Translations under genes and position numbers: made by a program
In this document: positions 33,256-42,016 of the stretch, one piece after another
Layout: each line of letters begins with the position of its first letter
Position numbering within the stretch: position 1 is the first letter of the stretch
Notes under the pieces: model-generated
The model's input: the letters and a program-made list of their open reading frames with translations, nothing else
What the model was told of the DNA's origin: nothing
Database searches by the model: none
Origin: Neobacillus notoginsengisoli
Lineage (GTDB): Bacteria; Bacillota; Bacilli; Bacillales; Cytobacillaceae
DNA: 64,000 nt
Reading direction: 5' to 3'
Assembly (NCBI RefSeq): GCF_003515685.1
Contig: NZ_QWEG01000007.1
Location: forward strand, 62,001-126,000

Positions 33256-33999
33256 ATGGAAACACGTGAAATGATTAAAGTTGAAAATCTGAATAAATCA
33301 TTCGGAGATTTACATGTATTAAAAGATATCAATTTAACTGTGTTTGAAAATGATGTGGTCTGCCTCGTCGGCGCCAGTGGCTCAGGGAAAAGCACCCTGC
33401 TGCGTTGCCTGAATTTCCTGGAGAAGAAGGATCATGGCAAAATTGTTATAAATGGCAAGGAGGTCCGGCGTGAAACGCATGATATTAATGAAGTGCGCCA
33501 GCATGTCGGAATGGTTTTCCAGCACTTTAATTTATTCCCGCATATGACCGTACTGGAAAATATTATTGAAGCCCCTGTTCATGTTAAAAAGATTTCGAAA
33601 GAGGAAGCCTCCAAGGATGCGTTGGAGCTTTTGCGAAAAGTCGGGCTTAAGGACAAGGCGGATGTCTTTCCAAACAAGCTTTCCGGGGGGCAAAAACAGC
33701 GAGTCGCCATTGCGAGGGCGCTGGCGATGAAGCCAGATATCATGCTGTTTGATGAACCTACGTCCGCTCTTGACCCTGAGCTTGTCGGCGAAGTTCTCCA
33801 GACGATGAAGGAGCTTGCGGATGACGGGATGACAATGGTAATCGTGACACACGAGATGGGCTTTGCACGTGAGGTTGCGGACAAGATGGTCTATTTGGAT
33901 GAAGGCATGATTGTCGAGAGGGCTCATCCTGATGAGTTTTTCAGTAATCCGAAAGAAGAAAGAACAAAGGAGTTCCTAAGCACCACAGGGTTGAAATAG
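33256..33999 (+). CDS. Polar amino acid ABC transporter ATP-binding protein
   Basis: 247-residue ATPase of the GlnQ/HisP group. Walker [11 protein letters not shown]-loop [18 protein letters not shown], signature [15 protein letters not shown], Walker [16 protein letters not shown] and the switch [16 protein letters not shown] are intact. ATG 33256 is chosen because AGGAGG lies 8 nt upstream; the TTG at 33250 is too close. Last gene of the importer operon, followed by a strong terminator. Confidence 0.93.
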   Translation: METREMIKVENLNKSFGDLHVLKDINLTVFENDVVCLVGASGSGKSTLLRCLNFLEKKDHGKIVINGKEVRRETHDINEVRQHVGMVFQHFNLFPHMTVLENIIEAPVHVKKISKEEASKDALELLRKVGLKDKADVFPNKLSGGQKQRVAIARALAMKPDIMLFDEPTSALDPELVGEVLQTMKELADDGMTMVIVTHEMGFAREVADKMVYLDEGMIVERAHPDEFFSNPKEERTKEFLSTTGLK

Positions 34000-34013
34000 G
34001 AATCAAGCATACT

Positions 34014-34047
34014 TAAAAGGGGACCAGCCGAAGCTGGTACCCTTTTA
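34014..34047 (+). terminator. Terminator of the amino acid importer operon
   Basis: AAAAGGG-GACCAGC / GCTGGTA-CCCTTTT hairpin with a CGAA loop and a T-rich 3' side; bidirectional character. Confidence 0.85.
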
Positions 34048-34084
34048 ATCATGAGCATTATAAACGGAGTGTAAATGAAAAAAT

Positions 34085-35290
34085 TTAAGCAAGTTCCTTT
34101 GCCCTTGTTTCCTTGCCGAAGAAAAACACAGCTGCCGCCCCTATCAGAATGGAAATGCAGAAGACTGTAAAAATGACATGGATGGAGTACCCTTGGGCGG
34201 AAAGATACGGGACGAGGAGCGGGCCAAGAATCCCTCCAACTCTTCCGAATGAAGCAGCCATGCCGGCACCTGTCCCCCTGACAGACGTCGGATACTGTTC
34301 CGGGGTATAAGCATACAGTGCTCCCCACGCGCCAAGGTTAAAGAATGACAGAAATGCACCAGCTGTCATCAGGACCCATAATGTATCTGTTGTCCCAAAG
34401 AAGTAAGCACTCGCCGCTGTTCCCGTAAGATAGACGACAAGCACGAATTTCCTGCCGATTTTTTCAATAAAATACGCTGCCGTGAAATAGCCCGGAAGCT
34501 GGGCAAGTGTCATGATCAATACATATTGAAAGCTCTTAATCATGCTGAACCCTTTCATAATCATCACACTTGGAAGCCATAAAAACATGCCGTAATAGGA
34601 AAAAACAACGCAAAACCAAAGGATCCATAGCACGGCCGTCTCGCGGAAGTATTTTTTGGACCACACTGTTTTTACCCCTTCTAAGGCAGTGGGCTTTTGC
34701 TTTTCTTTCAGTGTCAAGTAACGGGGTGAATCCGGCAGGTTAATCCTCAGGTAAATGGCGTAAAATGCCGGAAGCGCTCCTAGAATAAGCGCGGCCTGCC
34801 AACCAAACGTTGGTATGATAAAATAAGAAATGACAGCTGCAATCAGCCAGCCTGCAGCCCAGAAACTCTCAAGCAGCACAACCACCCTGCCCCTTTTTTC
34901 AGCAGGTACAATTTCGGAGACGAGAGTCGATGCAACCGGCAGTTCCCCGCCCAGCCCCATTCCAATCACAAAACGAAGGACGAGAAAAATGGCCAGTGAA
35001 GTCGTTAAAGCGGACAAACCGCTGCCGACTGAAAATAATAATAACGTTATAATAAAAACATTTTTCCGGCCAACCCTGTCTGCCATTAGCCCAAACAGTA
35101 AGGCTCCGACTGCCATTCCGATGGAGTTGACACTGCCTATCCAGCCCATTTCCTTTGGTGTCAAATCCCAATCTATTTTGAGTGCGGCAATAATGAACGA
35201 AAGCATGCCGACATCCATGGCATCGAACATCCAGCCGAGTCCGGCAATCCCTAATAATCTTTTCTCTGAAATGCTTTTTGACTTTTTCAT
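34085..35290 (-). CDS. niaP: Niacin transporter NiaP (MFS)
   Basis: 401-residue major facilitator with 12 predicted helices. It is strongly similar along its length to B. subtilis NiaP (YceI), the nicotinate/nicotinamide importer: LLGIAGLGWMFDAMDVG, IGSVNSIGMAVGALLFGLMADRVGRK, IGMGLGGELPVASTLVSE and FNLGAWGALYAYTPEQYPT are all family-specific. The two RxGRK/R loops typical of MFS are present. Monocistronic, convergent with the amino acid importer. A possible NiaR operator sits upstream at 35360. NiaP assignment rests on recalled sequence similarity. Confidence 0.9.
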   Translation of the reverse strand: MKKSKSISEKRLLGIAGLGWMFDAMDVGMLSFIIAALKIDWDLTPKEMGWIGSVNSIGMAVGALLFGLMADRVGRKNVFIITLLLFSVGSGLSALTTSLAIFLVLRFVIGMGLGGELPVASTLVSEIVPAEKRGRVVVLLESFWAAGWLIAAVISYFIIPTFGWQAALILGALPAFYAIYLRINLPDSPRYLTLKEKQKPTALEGVKTVWSKKYFRETAVLWILWFCVVFSYYGMFLWLPSVMIMKGFSMIKSFQYVLIMTLAQLPGYFTAAYFIEKIGRKFVLVVYLTGTAASAYFFGTTDTLWVLMTAGAFLSFFNLGAWGALYAYTPEQYPTSVRGTGAGMAASFGRVGGILGPLLVPYLSAQGYSIHVIFTVFCISILIGAAAVFFFGKETRAKELA

Positions 35291-35328
35291 TTTATCCCCC
35301 TGCTACGATGAATTTTGTCCCTTTTTTG

Positions 35329-35378
35329 GACAGCCCCTTAGCTGTCTGTTTTTTATTTTAACAGGTGTCAAGACAGTT
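35329..35378 (-). promoter_or_regulatory. niaP upstream region with candidate NiaR operator
   Basis: ACAGGTGTCAAGACAGTTAT (35361-35380) contains TGTC-AA-GACA arms and, on the minus strand, TTGACA. It resembles the operator type of NiaR (niacin repressor) in Bacilli as I remember it. A separate hairpin GACAGC / GCTGTC followed by TGTTTTTTATTTT (35329-35358) points rightward, although no rightward gene precedes it. Confidence 0.4.
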
Positions 35379-35482
35379 ATCATCATTTATTTTCAGGAAT
35401 ATTTCCCGGGAAACAAATTTCGGCAAAAAACAACAAAAAACCACCCACCTGTTTAGGATGGATGGTTTATTGGATTATTATG

Positions 35483-36190
35483 CTAGTGGCCGCCGAGGTA
35501 GGCCATTTTTACTTGCTCGCTCGCATGGAGTTCTTGTGCGGAACCTGATAGAACAACCCTTCCTGTTTCAATGACATAAGCCCGATTTGCAATCGATAAG
35601 GCCATATGGGCATTTTGCTCAACGAGGAGAATGGTCGTACCGGCTGCGTTGATTTCGGTAATGATCCGAAATATCGTTTTAACAAGCAAGGGTGCCAGAC
35701 CCATCGATGGCTCATCAAGAAGCAGAAGCTTTGGCCTAGCCATCAGTGCCCTGCCCATGGCCAGCATCTGCTGTTCCCCACCTGATAAAGTTCCTGCCTG
35801 TTGCTTGAGGCGCTCCTTGAGCCTCGGAAAAATTTCATAGACTTTATTGAAATCCTCCTTTATCCCTGCTTTATCCTTACGGAGGAAGGCACCCAATTCA
35901 AGATTTTCTTCAACCGACATATTGGCAAAAACACGGCGGCCTTCCGGAACCTGTGAGATTCCCATCTTTACAATGCCTTGCGCCGCCTTGCCGCCAATTC
36001 CCTGGTTCTCAAATAAGATTCCCCCCTGCTTAGGCTTTAGCAGTCCAGAAATTGTTTTAAGTAATGTACTCTTGCCGGCTCCATTGGCACCAATCAGTGT
36101 CACAATTTCTCCCTTGTTTACTTCAAGGGATACACCTTTTAACGCCTGTATATTTCCATAATAAACGTTGATCCCTTCTACTTTCAGCAT
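35483..36190 (-). CDS. livF: Branched-chain amino acid ABC transporter ATP-binding protein LivF
   Basis: 235-residue ATPase with Walker A GANGAGKST, signature LSGGEQQMLAMGRAL, Walker B LLLLDEPSMGLAP and H-loop LVEQNAHMAL. The SMGLAP and EQNA forms are LivF hallmarks that separate it from LivG. Its ATG overlaps the LivG stop (TAATG), with AGGAGG upstream. Last gene of the leftward liv operon; no strong terminator was noted between it and niaP. Confidence 0.93.
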   Translation of the reverse strand: MLKVEGINVYYGNIQALKGVSLEVNKGEIVTLIGANGAGKSTLLKTISGLLKPKQGGILFENQGIGGKAAQGIVKMGISQVPEGRRVFANMSVEENLELGAFLRKDKAGIKEDFNKVYEIFPRLKERLKQQAGTLSGGEQQMLAMGRALMARPKLLLLDEPSMGLAPLLVKTIFRIITEINAAGTTILLVEQNAHMALSIANRAYVIETGRVVLSGSAQELHASEQVKMAYLGGH

Positions 36191-36972
36191 TAAGATACCT
36201 CCTCGCCCAGATACGCCTCAATAACTTTTGGATTATTCCTGATCTCGTCCGGTGTTCCCTGGGCAATCAGCTGGCCGTGGTCAAGGACATAAATTCTTTC
36301 ACAAACCCCCATGACAAGGGGCATATCATGTTCAATCAACAGGACTGTCAGATGGAATCTTGTACGGATAAAGGAAATAAGGTTCATAAGTTCCTTTGTC
36401 TCCTGTGGGTTCATACCTGCAGCCGGCTCATCAAGGAGAAGCAGCTTCGGATTGGCTGCGAGCGCGCGGGCAATTTCCAGCCTTCGCTGCTGCCCGTATG
36501 GAAGATTTTTCGCCTTCTCATCCCGGAAACGATCAAGCCCGAAAATCTTTAAAAATTCGACCGCTTTCTCATCCATTTCCTTTTCCCCGCTAAAGTGTTT
36601 CGGGAGACGGAAAACAGAGCTTGGGATTCCATGCTTGGCAAGTGAATGGTAAGCCACCTTGACATTGTCTATGACGGACAGTTCACCGAACAGGCGGATA
36701 TTCTGAAACGTCCTGCTGACTCCCTTCCTTGTTATTTTGTAAGGAGGCAGCTTTTTCAGGCTGTCGCCGTCTAGCAATATTTCTCCTTCAGTCGGAACAT
36801 AGACCCCAGTCAGCAGGTTAAAAAAGGTTGTTTTTCCCGCGCCATTCGGGCCAATCAACCCGACCAGTTCGCCCTGGAACAACTCCAGATTGACATCCCA
36901 TACAGCTTTCAGGCCCCCGAAGCGGATCCCGGTTTTTTCAACCTTAAGCAACGGTTTGTCCTGTGCCATCAT
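36190..36972 (-). CDS. livG: Branched-chain amino acid ABC transporter ATP-binding protein LivG
   Basis: 260-residue ATPase. Walker [10 protein letters not shown], the LivG segment [22 protein letters not shown], signature [14 protein letters not shown] and Walker [16 protein letters not shown] are present, and the C-terminal [31 protein letters not shown] is typical. The start ATG 36972 (or 36969) follows GGGAGGGG and lies within the 3' end of livM, overlapping it by about 29 bp. This extreme overlap gives tight coupling of permease and ATPase synthesis. Confidence 0.92.
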   Translation of the reverse strand: MMAQDKPLLKVEKTGIRFGGLKAVWDVNLELFQGELVGLIGPNGAGKTTFFNLLTGVYVPTEGEILLDGDSLKKLPPYKITRKGVSRTFQNIRLFGELSVIDNVKVAYHSLAKHGIPSSVFRLPKHFSGEKEMDEKAVEFLKIFGLDRFRDEKAKNLPYGQQRRLEIARALAANPKLLLLDEPAAGMNPQETKELMNLISFIRTRFHLTVLLIEHDMPLVMGVCERIYVLDHGQLIAQGTPDEIRNNPKVIEAYLGEEVS

Positions 36973-37915
36973 GATCCCCTCCCGCCTTCTTTGACTTTTT
37001 AAAGAATGAAGTGATTTCCCTCGTTCCAAGCAACCCTTGAGGCCTGTACAGCATGGTCAGGATCAGAATGACACTGTAGAAAATCATCCTTGTCTCGGGA
37101 TAGGCTTGCAGGAATGTCGAAACAATTGTCAGCAGGATAGCGGCAATGACCGACCCCGACAAGCTTCCGAGTCCACCAAGCACAACGATGATCAATATAT
37201 CGAAAGATTTCAAAAATCCAAAGTTCGATGGCTGGATGAGGTAAAAGTTATGGGCAAACAAGCCTCCTGCTACCCCGGCAAAGAATGCACCGATAGCAAA
37301 AGCTACAACCTTATAATAGGTTGTATTAATTCCCATTGCATCCGCGGCCGTTTCATCTTCCCGGATGGAGATACAGGCCCTTCCATGAGTTGAGTTTGTA
37401 AAATTGACAATGACTAGAAGAGTGATGAGGACGCAGGCAAATGTCCAAGTCCAGGTGCTCATCTGCATGACCTGCATGCCGCTTGCCCCGCCAACATAAT
37501 CAAAGTTCAATAAGGCGACTCGGACAATTTCGCCAAACCCCAAAGTTGCAATCGCCAGATAATCCCCTTTTAGGCGAAGGCTTGGAATGCCGATGATCAA
37601 GCCCGCGACCGCTGCGGCAAGCCCGCCAATAACAAGGGCAGCAGCGAAAGGAAGCTCGAACATCATTGTCATGATAGCTGCTGTATAAGCTCCAACCGCC
37701 AGGAAACCGGCATGTCCAATTGAAAACTGTCCCGTGATCCCGATGATTAAATGAAGGCTGGCAGCAAGCATAATATTAATTCCCATCGTCACGATGGTAT
37801 TCACATGGAATATGTTCAGGATTTCCCCCGTTATTAATGCCTGAATGACAGTATAGATGACAAGAGCCAGTAAAATTGAGAGCCAGAAACCTTTTGCGCG
37901 CTTAACATAATTCAT
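36944..37915 (-). CDS. livM: Branched-chain amino acid ABC transporter permease LivM
   Basis: 323-residue permease with eight to nine hydrophobic segments. Family motifs are INIMLAASLHLIIGITGQFSIGHAGFLAVGAYTAA near the N-terminus and SIREDETAADAMGINTTYYKVVAFAIGAFFAGVAGGLFA, followed by SFDILIIVVLGGLGSLSGSV. ATG 37915 follows GGGGGGAG; longer in-frame versions run back into livH and are rejected. It lies 11 bp after livH. Confidence 0.92.
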   Translation of the reverse strand: MNYVKRAKGFWLSILLALVIYTVIQALITGEILNIFHVNTIVTMGINIMLAASLHLIIGITGQFSIGHAGFLAVGAYTAAIMTMMFELPFAAALVIGGLAAAVAGLIIGIPSLRLKGDYLAIATLGFGEIVRVALLNFDYVGGASGMQVMQMSTWTWTFACVLITLLVIVNFTNSTHGRACISIREDETAADAMGINTTYYKVVAFAIGAFFAGVAGGLFAHNFYLIQPSNFGFLKSFDILIIVVLGGLGSLSGSVIAAILLTIVSTFLQAYPETRMIFYSVILILTMLYRPQGLLGTREITSFFKKSKKAGGDHDGTGQTVA

Positions 37916-37926
37916 AGTGCTCCCCC

Positions 37927-38805
37927 CTACACTTTCTCTCTCACATTTTTGCCGAACAGTCCGGATGGGAGGAAAATAAGAATCAGGATTAAGACAATAA
38001 ACGCAACCCCATCGCGCCATAGGGAGTAGCCCGTCGCGCTGACAAGTGCCTCGATGACTCCAAGCAGAAGGCCTCCTACCATCGCGCCTGGAATAATGCC
38101 GATTCCCCCTAGAACCGCTGCAACAAATGCTTTCAGCCCGGGAATGATGCCCATTAATGGTTCAATCTTCGTATAATAGGTTCCAAAAATGACCCCTGCG
38201 GCTCCTGCAAGGGCCGACCCCATCGCAAAAGTCGCCGAAATTGTATTGTTCACATTGATTCCCATCAGCCTCGCTGCATCCGCATCGTGTGAAACGGCCC
38301 GCATCGCTTTGCCGATCTTTGTTTTATGGACAATGAACTGAAGGATGACCATCAAGGCAACAGATACACCGAGGATGAACAAAGACTGGCTGCTGACTGA
38401 TACGCCAAACAAATTGATTGTTTCCTTAGGAAGCACGCCGGAAGGGTAAGCTTCCGGCTGGGCTCCCCGGACATAAATCACACTGTACTCAATCAGAAGC
38501 GAAACCCCAATCGCCGTGATCAATGCGGCAATTCGAGTGGCATTCCTGAGTGGTTTATAGGCAATCCTCTCAATTAGAACGCCGAAAATCGAGCAGACGA
38601 CCATTGATATGAGTAGGGCAGGAAAAAATGACAGCTCCAGGATTGTGATAGAGTAAAAGCCGGTAAATGCCCCGACCATAAAAACATCGCCATGGGCAAA
38701 ATTAATTAATTTTACAATTCCATAAACCATTGTATAGCCGAGTGCTATTAAGGCGTATATGCTCCCCAGTGATATTCCGTTAATCAATTGTTGTAGAAAT
38801 TCCAT
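37927..38805 (-). CDS. livH: Branched-chain amino acid ABC transporter permease LivH
   Basis: 292-residue permease with about eight helices. It starts MEFLQQLINGISLGSIYALIALGYTMVYGI, the canonical LivH N-terminus, and contains RAVSHDADAARLMGINVNNTISATFA and GLKAFVAAVLGGIGIIPGAMVGG. ATG 38805 lies 7 nt after GGGGAG; a TTG two codons upstream is less well placed. It follows livK across a 464-bp gap that holds repeat A2, so it may depend on read-through from livK or on its own promoter. Confidence 0.92.
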   Translation of the reverse strand: MEFLQQLINGISLGSIYALIALGYTMVYGIVKLINFAHGDVFMVGAFTGFYSITILELSFFPALLISMVVCSIFGVLIERIAYKPLRNATRIAALITAIGVSLLIEYSVIYVRGAQPEAYPSGVLPKETINLFGVSVSSQSLFILGVSVALMVILQFIVHKTKIGKAMRAVSHDADAARLMGINVNNTISATFAMGSALAGAAGVIFGTYYTKIEPLMGIIPGLKAFVAAVLGGIGIIPGAMVGGLLLGVIEALVSATGYSLWRDGVAFIVLILILIFLPSGLFGKNVREKV

Positions 38806-38882
38806 AATCAAACTCCCCTTGAAAGGTACTGTAGTAGGTGTTCCTTATGTTTTTCCTCCTTTTTCATCCGTAGCTTGACTTT

Positions 38883-39152
38883 TATATAGGTTGAACTAGA
38901 GATTTTCTTTTCTAGGTGAATCTTGGTTGATTTGCGCTTCAGGCACTTCGCTTTCCGCGGGGCGTCAGTGGAGCCTCCTTGGCGCCTGTGGGGTCTCCAC
39001 CTTGCCGCCGCATCCCGCAGGACATACAGCTTCCCTGAATAGGCTTTGCACGAAGAAAATGTGATAGCATTTTCGAGGAGTCTTCGTGCCTTCCGCTCCA
39101 ATCAACCTGCTTCCTAGACTAATTTGTGTAAAAATTAACTTCAACCTATATA
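38883..39152 (+). repeat. Family A structured repeat, copy A2, with nested hairpin and flanking inverted repeat
   Basis: The A element spans 38926-39106 (GTTGATTTGC to CCAATCAAC). It is about 50 bp longer than other copies because of an insert that adds the perfect pair GCACGAAGA / TCTTCGTGC and an inner GAAAATG / CATTTTC. The apical stem is shortened. A perfect 13-bp inverted repeat, TATATAGGTTGAA (38883-38895) and TTCAACCTATATA (39140-39152), encloses the whole element. It fills the gap between livK and livH. Confidence 0.8.
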
Positions 39153-39203
39153 GAAGGAATTACTGTATCGCTTACCAATAGATGATTAGCTGTTTAACCC
39201 GAA

Positions 39204-39225
39204 ATAGGGGGACAATGCCCCCTAT
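39204..39225 (-). terminator. Hairpin directly after livK
   Basis: ATAGGGGG / CCCCCTAT stem with a 6-nt loop about 45 bp past the livK stop. The T-run is weak, so it may act as a partial terminator or 3' stabiliser. Confidence 0.55.
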
Positions 39226-39269
39226 CCCGCCAGCTATCAGGAAGCGATTGGCTCCTGATTCCAGCCTTC

Positions 39270-40445
39270 CTACGGATTAACTTTTGTTTCGAACTTCTGC
39301 TCGCCGCCTTCATACTTCAGGATGGCCGCTGACTTAACCGGGTTATGGTTTTCATCCAAAGTCAATGTTCCTGAAACAAGTTGAAGATCTTTGGTTTCTT
39401 CCAATGCCTTTCGGATTTTTTCCGGATCTGCACTGCCAGCGCGCTTAATTGCATCCGCTAGGTATAAACCAGTGTCATAACCTAAAGCGGCAAAGGCATC
39501 CGGTGATTTGCCCTTATACTTCTTCTTGAAAGCTTCTACGAAATCTTGAATTTTCTTGTCAGGATCCGCTGAAGAGTAATGGTTTGTAATGAATGTATTG
39601 TTCAGAGCGTCCGCGCCGCCAATTTCAACAAGCTTCGGAGAATCCCAGCCATCTCCGCCCATGAATGGAACATCAAGTCCAATTTCGCGCGCCTGCTTCA
39701 CAATCAGGCCTACCTCTTCATAGTAACCAGGCAGGAAAACAAAATCAGGGTTTTCGGATTTCATTCGTGTCAAGGTTGCGCGGAAATCTGTGTCTTTCGC
39801 TACATATGCTTCTTCGGAAACAATTTCGCCGCCTTTTGCTTTAAAGGCCTCCTTAAATGCTGCAGCAAGCCCTTTAGCGTAGTCGCTCGCTGTATCAACA
39901 TAGACAGCCGCCTTCTTGGACTGGAGCTTGTCAGCCGCGAAATTCGCCGCCACGGTTCCCTGGAACGGGTCAATGAAGCATGTTCTGAAAGCAAACGTAT
40001 TCAATTTGCCACCTTTGCTCGTCACATCAGGGTTGGTCCCGGTAGGAGTAATGATTGGCACTTTATGCTTCTCAGCCAATTGAACCTGTGCCAGGGTATT
40101 CCCACTGGTTGCTGCCCCGACAATCGCTGCCACTTTGTCCTGGCTGATCAGCTTGACCGCTCCTGCCGTTGCCTCAGCGGCCTCTGACTTATTATCAAAC
40201 TTTACGAGTTTAATTTTCTTGCCATCGATACCTTCTTTGTTAATTTCATCCACTGCCAACTGGAGGCCCTCGGAAATAGATTGGCCATAGGATGCCACCC
40301 CGCCCGAAAGCTCAAGGTTCGCCCCTATTTTAATGGTATCTTTTCCTCCTCCCGATCCACTGCTCCCCTGGCTGCCGCAGCCTGCCAAAACCCCGGCAAT
40401 CAAAGAAAATGATAGAAAAATTCCTGCCAATCTCCTTTTCTTCAT
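39270..40445 (-). CDS. livK: Branched-chain amino acid ABC transporter substrate-binding lipoprotein
   Basis: 391-residue type I periplasmic-binding-fold lipoprotein (lipobox VLAGC). Family features are IKIGANLELSGGVASYGQSISEGLQLAVDEIN, AAIVGAATSGNTLAQVQLAEKHKVPIITPTGTNPDVT and FTIDPFQ-type FIDPFQGTVAANFA, the Leu/Ile/Val-binding LivJ/LivK layout. ATG 40445 follows GGGGGAAA. It is first in the liv cluster and has a CodY-like box upstream. Exact amino acid preference cannot be told. Confidence 0.9.
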   Translation of the reverse strand: MKKRRLAGIFLSFSLIAGVLAGCGSQGSSGSGGGKDTIKIGANLELSGGVASYGQSISEGLQLAVDEINKEGIDGKKIKLVKFDNKSEAAEATAGAVKLISQDKVAAIVGAATSGNTLAQVQLAEKHKVPIITPTGTNPDVTSKGGKLNTFAFRTCFIDPFQGTVAANFAADKLQSKKAAVYVDTASDYAKGLAAAFKEAFKAKGGEIVSEEAYVAKDTDFRATLTRMKSENPDFVFLPGYYEEVGLIVKQAREIGLDVPFMGGDGWDSPKLVEIGGADALNNTFITNHYSSADPDKKIQDFVEAFKKKYKGKSPDAFAALGYDTGLYLADAIKRAGSADPEKIRKALEETKDLQLVSGTLTLDENHNPVKSAAILKYEGGEQKFETKVNP

Positions 40446-40479
40446 CACGTTTCCCCCTATTTTCTTTTTTGCCAATTTT

Positions 40480-40542
40480 AGTATACTCTCGCTGCTCAAC
40501 AGAATATTATCTATTCATAATAAAAATAATATTCTGAAAACA
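40480..40542 (-). promoter_or_regulatory. Predicted livK promoter with CodY-like box
   Basis: A minus-strand -10 box TATACT lies at 40485-40480. AATATTCTGAAAACA at 40528-40542 matches 12 of 15 bases of the CodY box AATTTTCWGAAAATT, and a mirrored half site AGAATATT stands at 40501-40508. CodY represses branched-chain amino acid uptake in Bacilli, which fits the gene; binding itself is inferred. Confidence 0.5.
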
Positions 40543-40729
40543 TTGTACATGATTCCCTTATTATCGTCTAGTCCTGAAATGATTTTCTTATTTATTTTTG
40601 TAGCCAGTAACCAACATGAATCGACAATTGGACATTTTGAACCTTTAGTTTCAGTCTTTCCGCCAGATTGTATTATAATGGAATGTAAGGAAAGATTATA
40701 TTAATACTATACATAGGAGATGCTTCCCA

Positions 40730-41962
40730 TTGAAAAACGAAATAATTGAACGATTTATTTCTTATGCAAAAATTAATACCCAGTCGGATGAGAATAGCTC
40801 CTCCTGCCCGTCCACACCTGGACAATTGGAACTGGCGCGAAATCTTGTTGAAGAGTTGAAGCAGGTTGGCATGCAAGAGGTTACGATGGATGAAAACGGG
40901 TATGTGATGGCAACGCTCCCTTCCAATACCGACAAAGATGTTCCAACGATTGGATTCCTTGCCCACCTCGATACAGCGACAGATTTTACCGGGAAGAACG
41001 TTAATCCCAAAGTGATTGAAAACTATGATGGCAACGATCTTTTGCTTAATGAAGACCTTAACATCGTGATGAAAACAGCAGACTTTCCCCAACTGCCAGA
41101 ATATGCTGGGCACACCCTTATCACGACTGATGGGACAACACTACTGGGCGCAGACAATAAAGCAGGCATTGCGGAAATCATGACAGCAATGCGTTATCTG
41201 ATCTCCAAACCAGAAATTAAGCACGGGAAAATTAGGGTTGCTTTTACTCCTGATGAAGAGATTGGCAGGGGGCCGCACAAATTCGATGTCGGTGCATTTG
41301 GTGCAAAATTTGCCTACACAGTTGACGGAGGGCCGCTTGGTGAATTGGAATACGAAAGCTTCAATGCCGCTTCCGCCAAACTGACTTTTCGTGGAACGAA
41401 TATTCACCCTGGCACTGCAAAAGACAAGATGGTCAACTCCATGAAAATTGCCATGGAGTTTAACCGAAGGCTTCCAGAAGAGGAAGCTCCGGAACGAACT
41501 GAAGGGTATGAAGGTTTCTATCATCTTATTTCTTTTTATGGGGATGTCGAGGAAACGAAGGTTTCCTACATCATTAGGGATTTTGCCAAGGAAAACTTCG
41601 CTGCGAGAAAAGCCAAGATGAAAGAGATTGCCCAAGAACTGAGAGAAATCCATGGCCAGGATGCAATCCAACTGGAGCTGAATGACCAGTATTATAATAT
41701 GCGGGAGAAAATTGAGCCAGTGAAGGAAATTGTCGATATTGCCCATGAGGCCATGACTAGCTTGGGGATTACGCCAATTGTTAAGCCGATCAGGGGTGGG
41801 ACGGATGGTTCGCAACTGTCCTACATGGGGCTTCCTACCCCGAATATCTTCACAGGCGGGGAGAACTTCCACGGAAGGTATGAATTTATTTCAGTCGACA
41901 ATATGCTCAAATCAGTTGAAACGATTGTGGGTATTTCCAAGCTGTTTGAACAGAAAGCCTAA
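40730..41962 (+). CDS. pepT: Peptidase T (tripeptide aminopeptidase)
   Basis: 410-residue M20 zinc aminopeptidase releasing the N-terminal residue of tripeptides. Metal-binding motifs are AHLDTA (near 78-83), [11 protein letters not shown] (about 137-147), [11 protein letters not shown] (about 170-180) and the dimerisation-domain [14 protein letters not shown]; the last ligand is in [15 protein letters not shown] start at 40730 behind AGGAGA. Cytoplasmic, monocistronic. Divergent from livK, so the 284-bp gap holds both promoters. Confidence 0.95.
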   Translation: MKNEIIERFISYAKINTQSDENSSSCPSTPGQLELARNLVEELKQVGMQEVTMDENGYVMATLPSNTDKDVPTIGFLAHLDTATDFTGKNVNPKVIENYDGNDLLLNEDLNIVMKTADFPQLPEYAGHTLITTDGTTLLGADNKAGIAEIMTAMRYLISKPEIKHGKIRVAFTPDEEIGRGPHKFDVGAFGAKFAYTVDGGPLGELEYESFNAASAKLTFRGTNIHPGTAKDKMVNSMKIAMEFNRRLPEEEAPERTEGYEGFYHLISFYGDVEETKVSYIIRDFAKENFAARKAKMKEIAQELREIHGQDAIQLELNDQYYNMREKIEPVKEIVDIAHEAMTSLGITPIVKPIRGGTDGSQLSYMGLPTPNIFTGGENFHGRYEFISVDNMLKSVETIVGISKLFEQKA

Positions 41963-41984
41963 AGTCTATATAGACCGAAAGCAA

Positions 41985-42016
41985 AGTGAGGCAGGGGACG
42001 GTTCCCCTGCCTCACT
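41985..42016. terminator. Perfect palindromic terminator / family C copy 3
   Basis: AGTGAGGCAGGGG-ACGGTT-CCCCTGCCTCACT is a perfect 13-bp stem between convergent pepT and yhaP. It contains the GGGGACGGTTC core of family C. Its right arm overlaps the yhaP stop codon. Confidence 0.8.
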
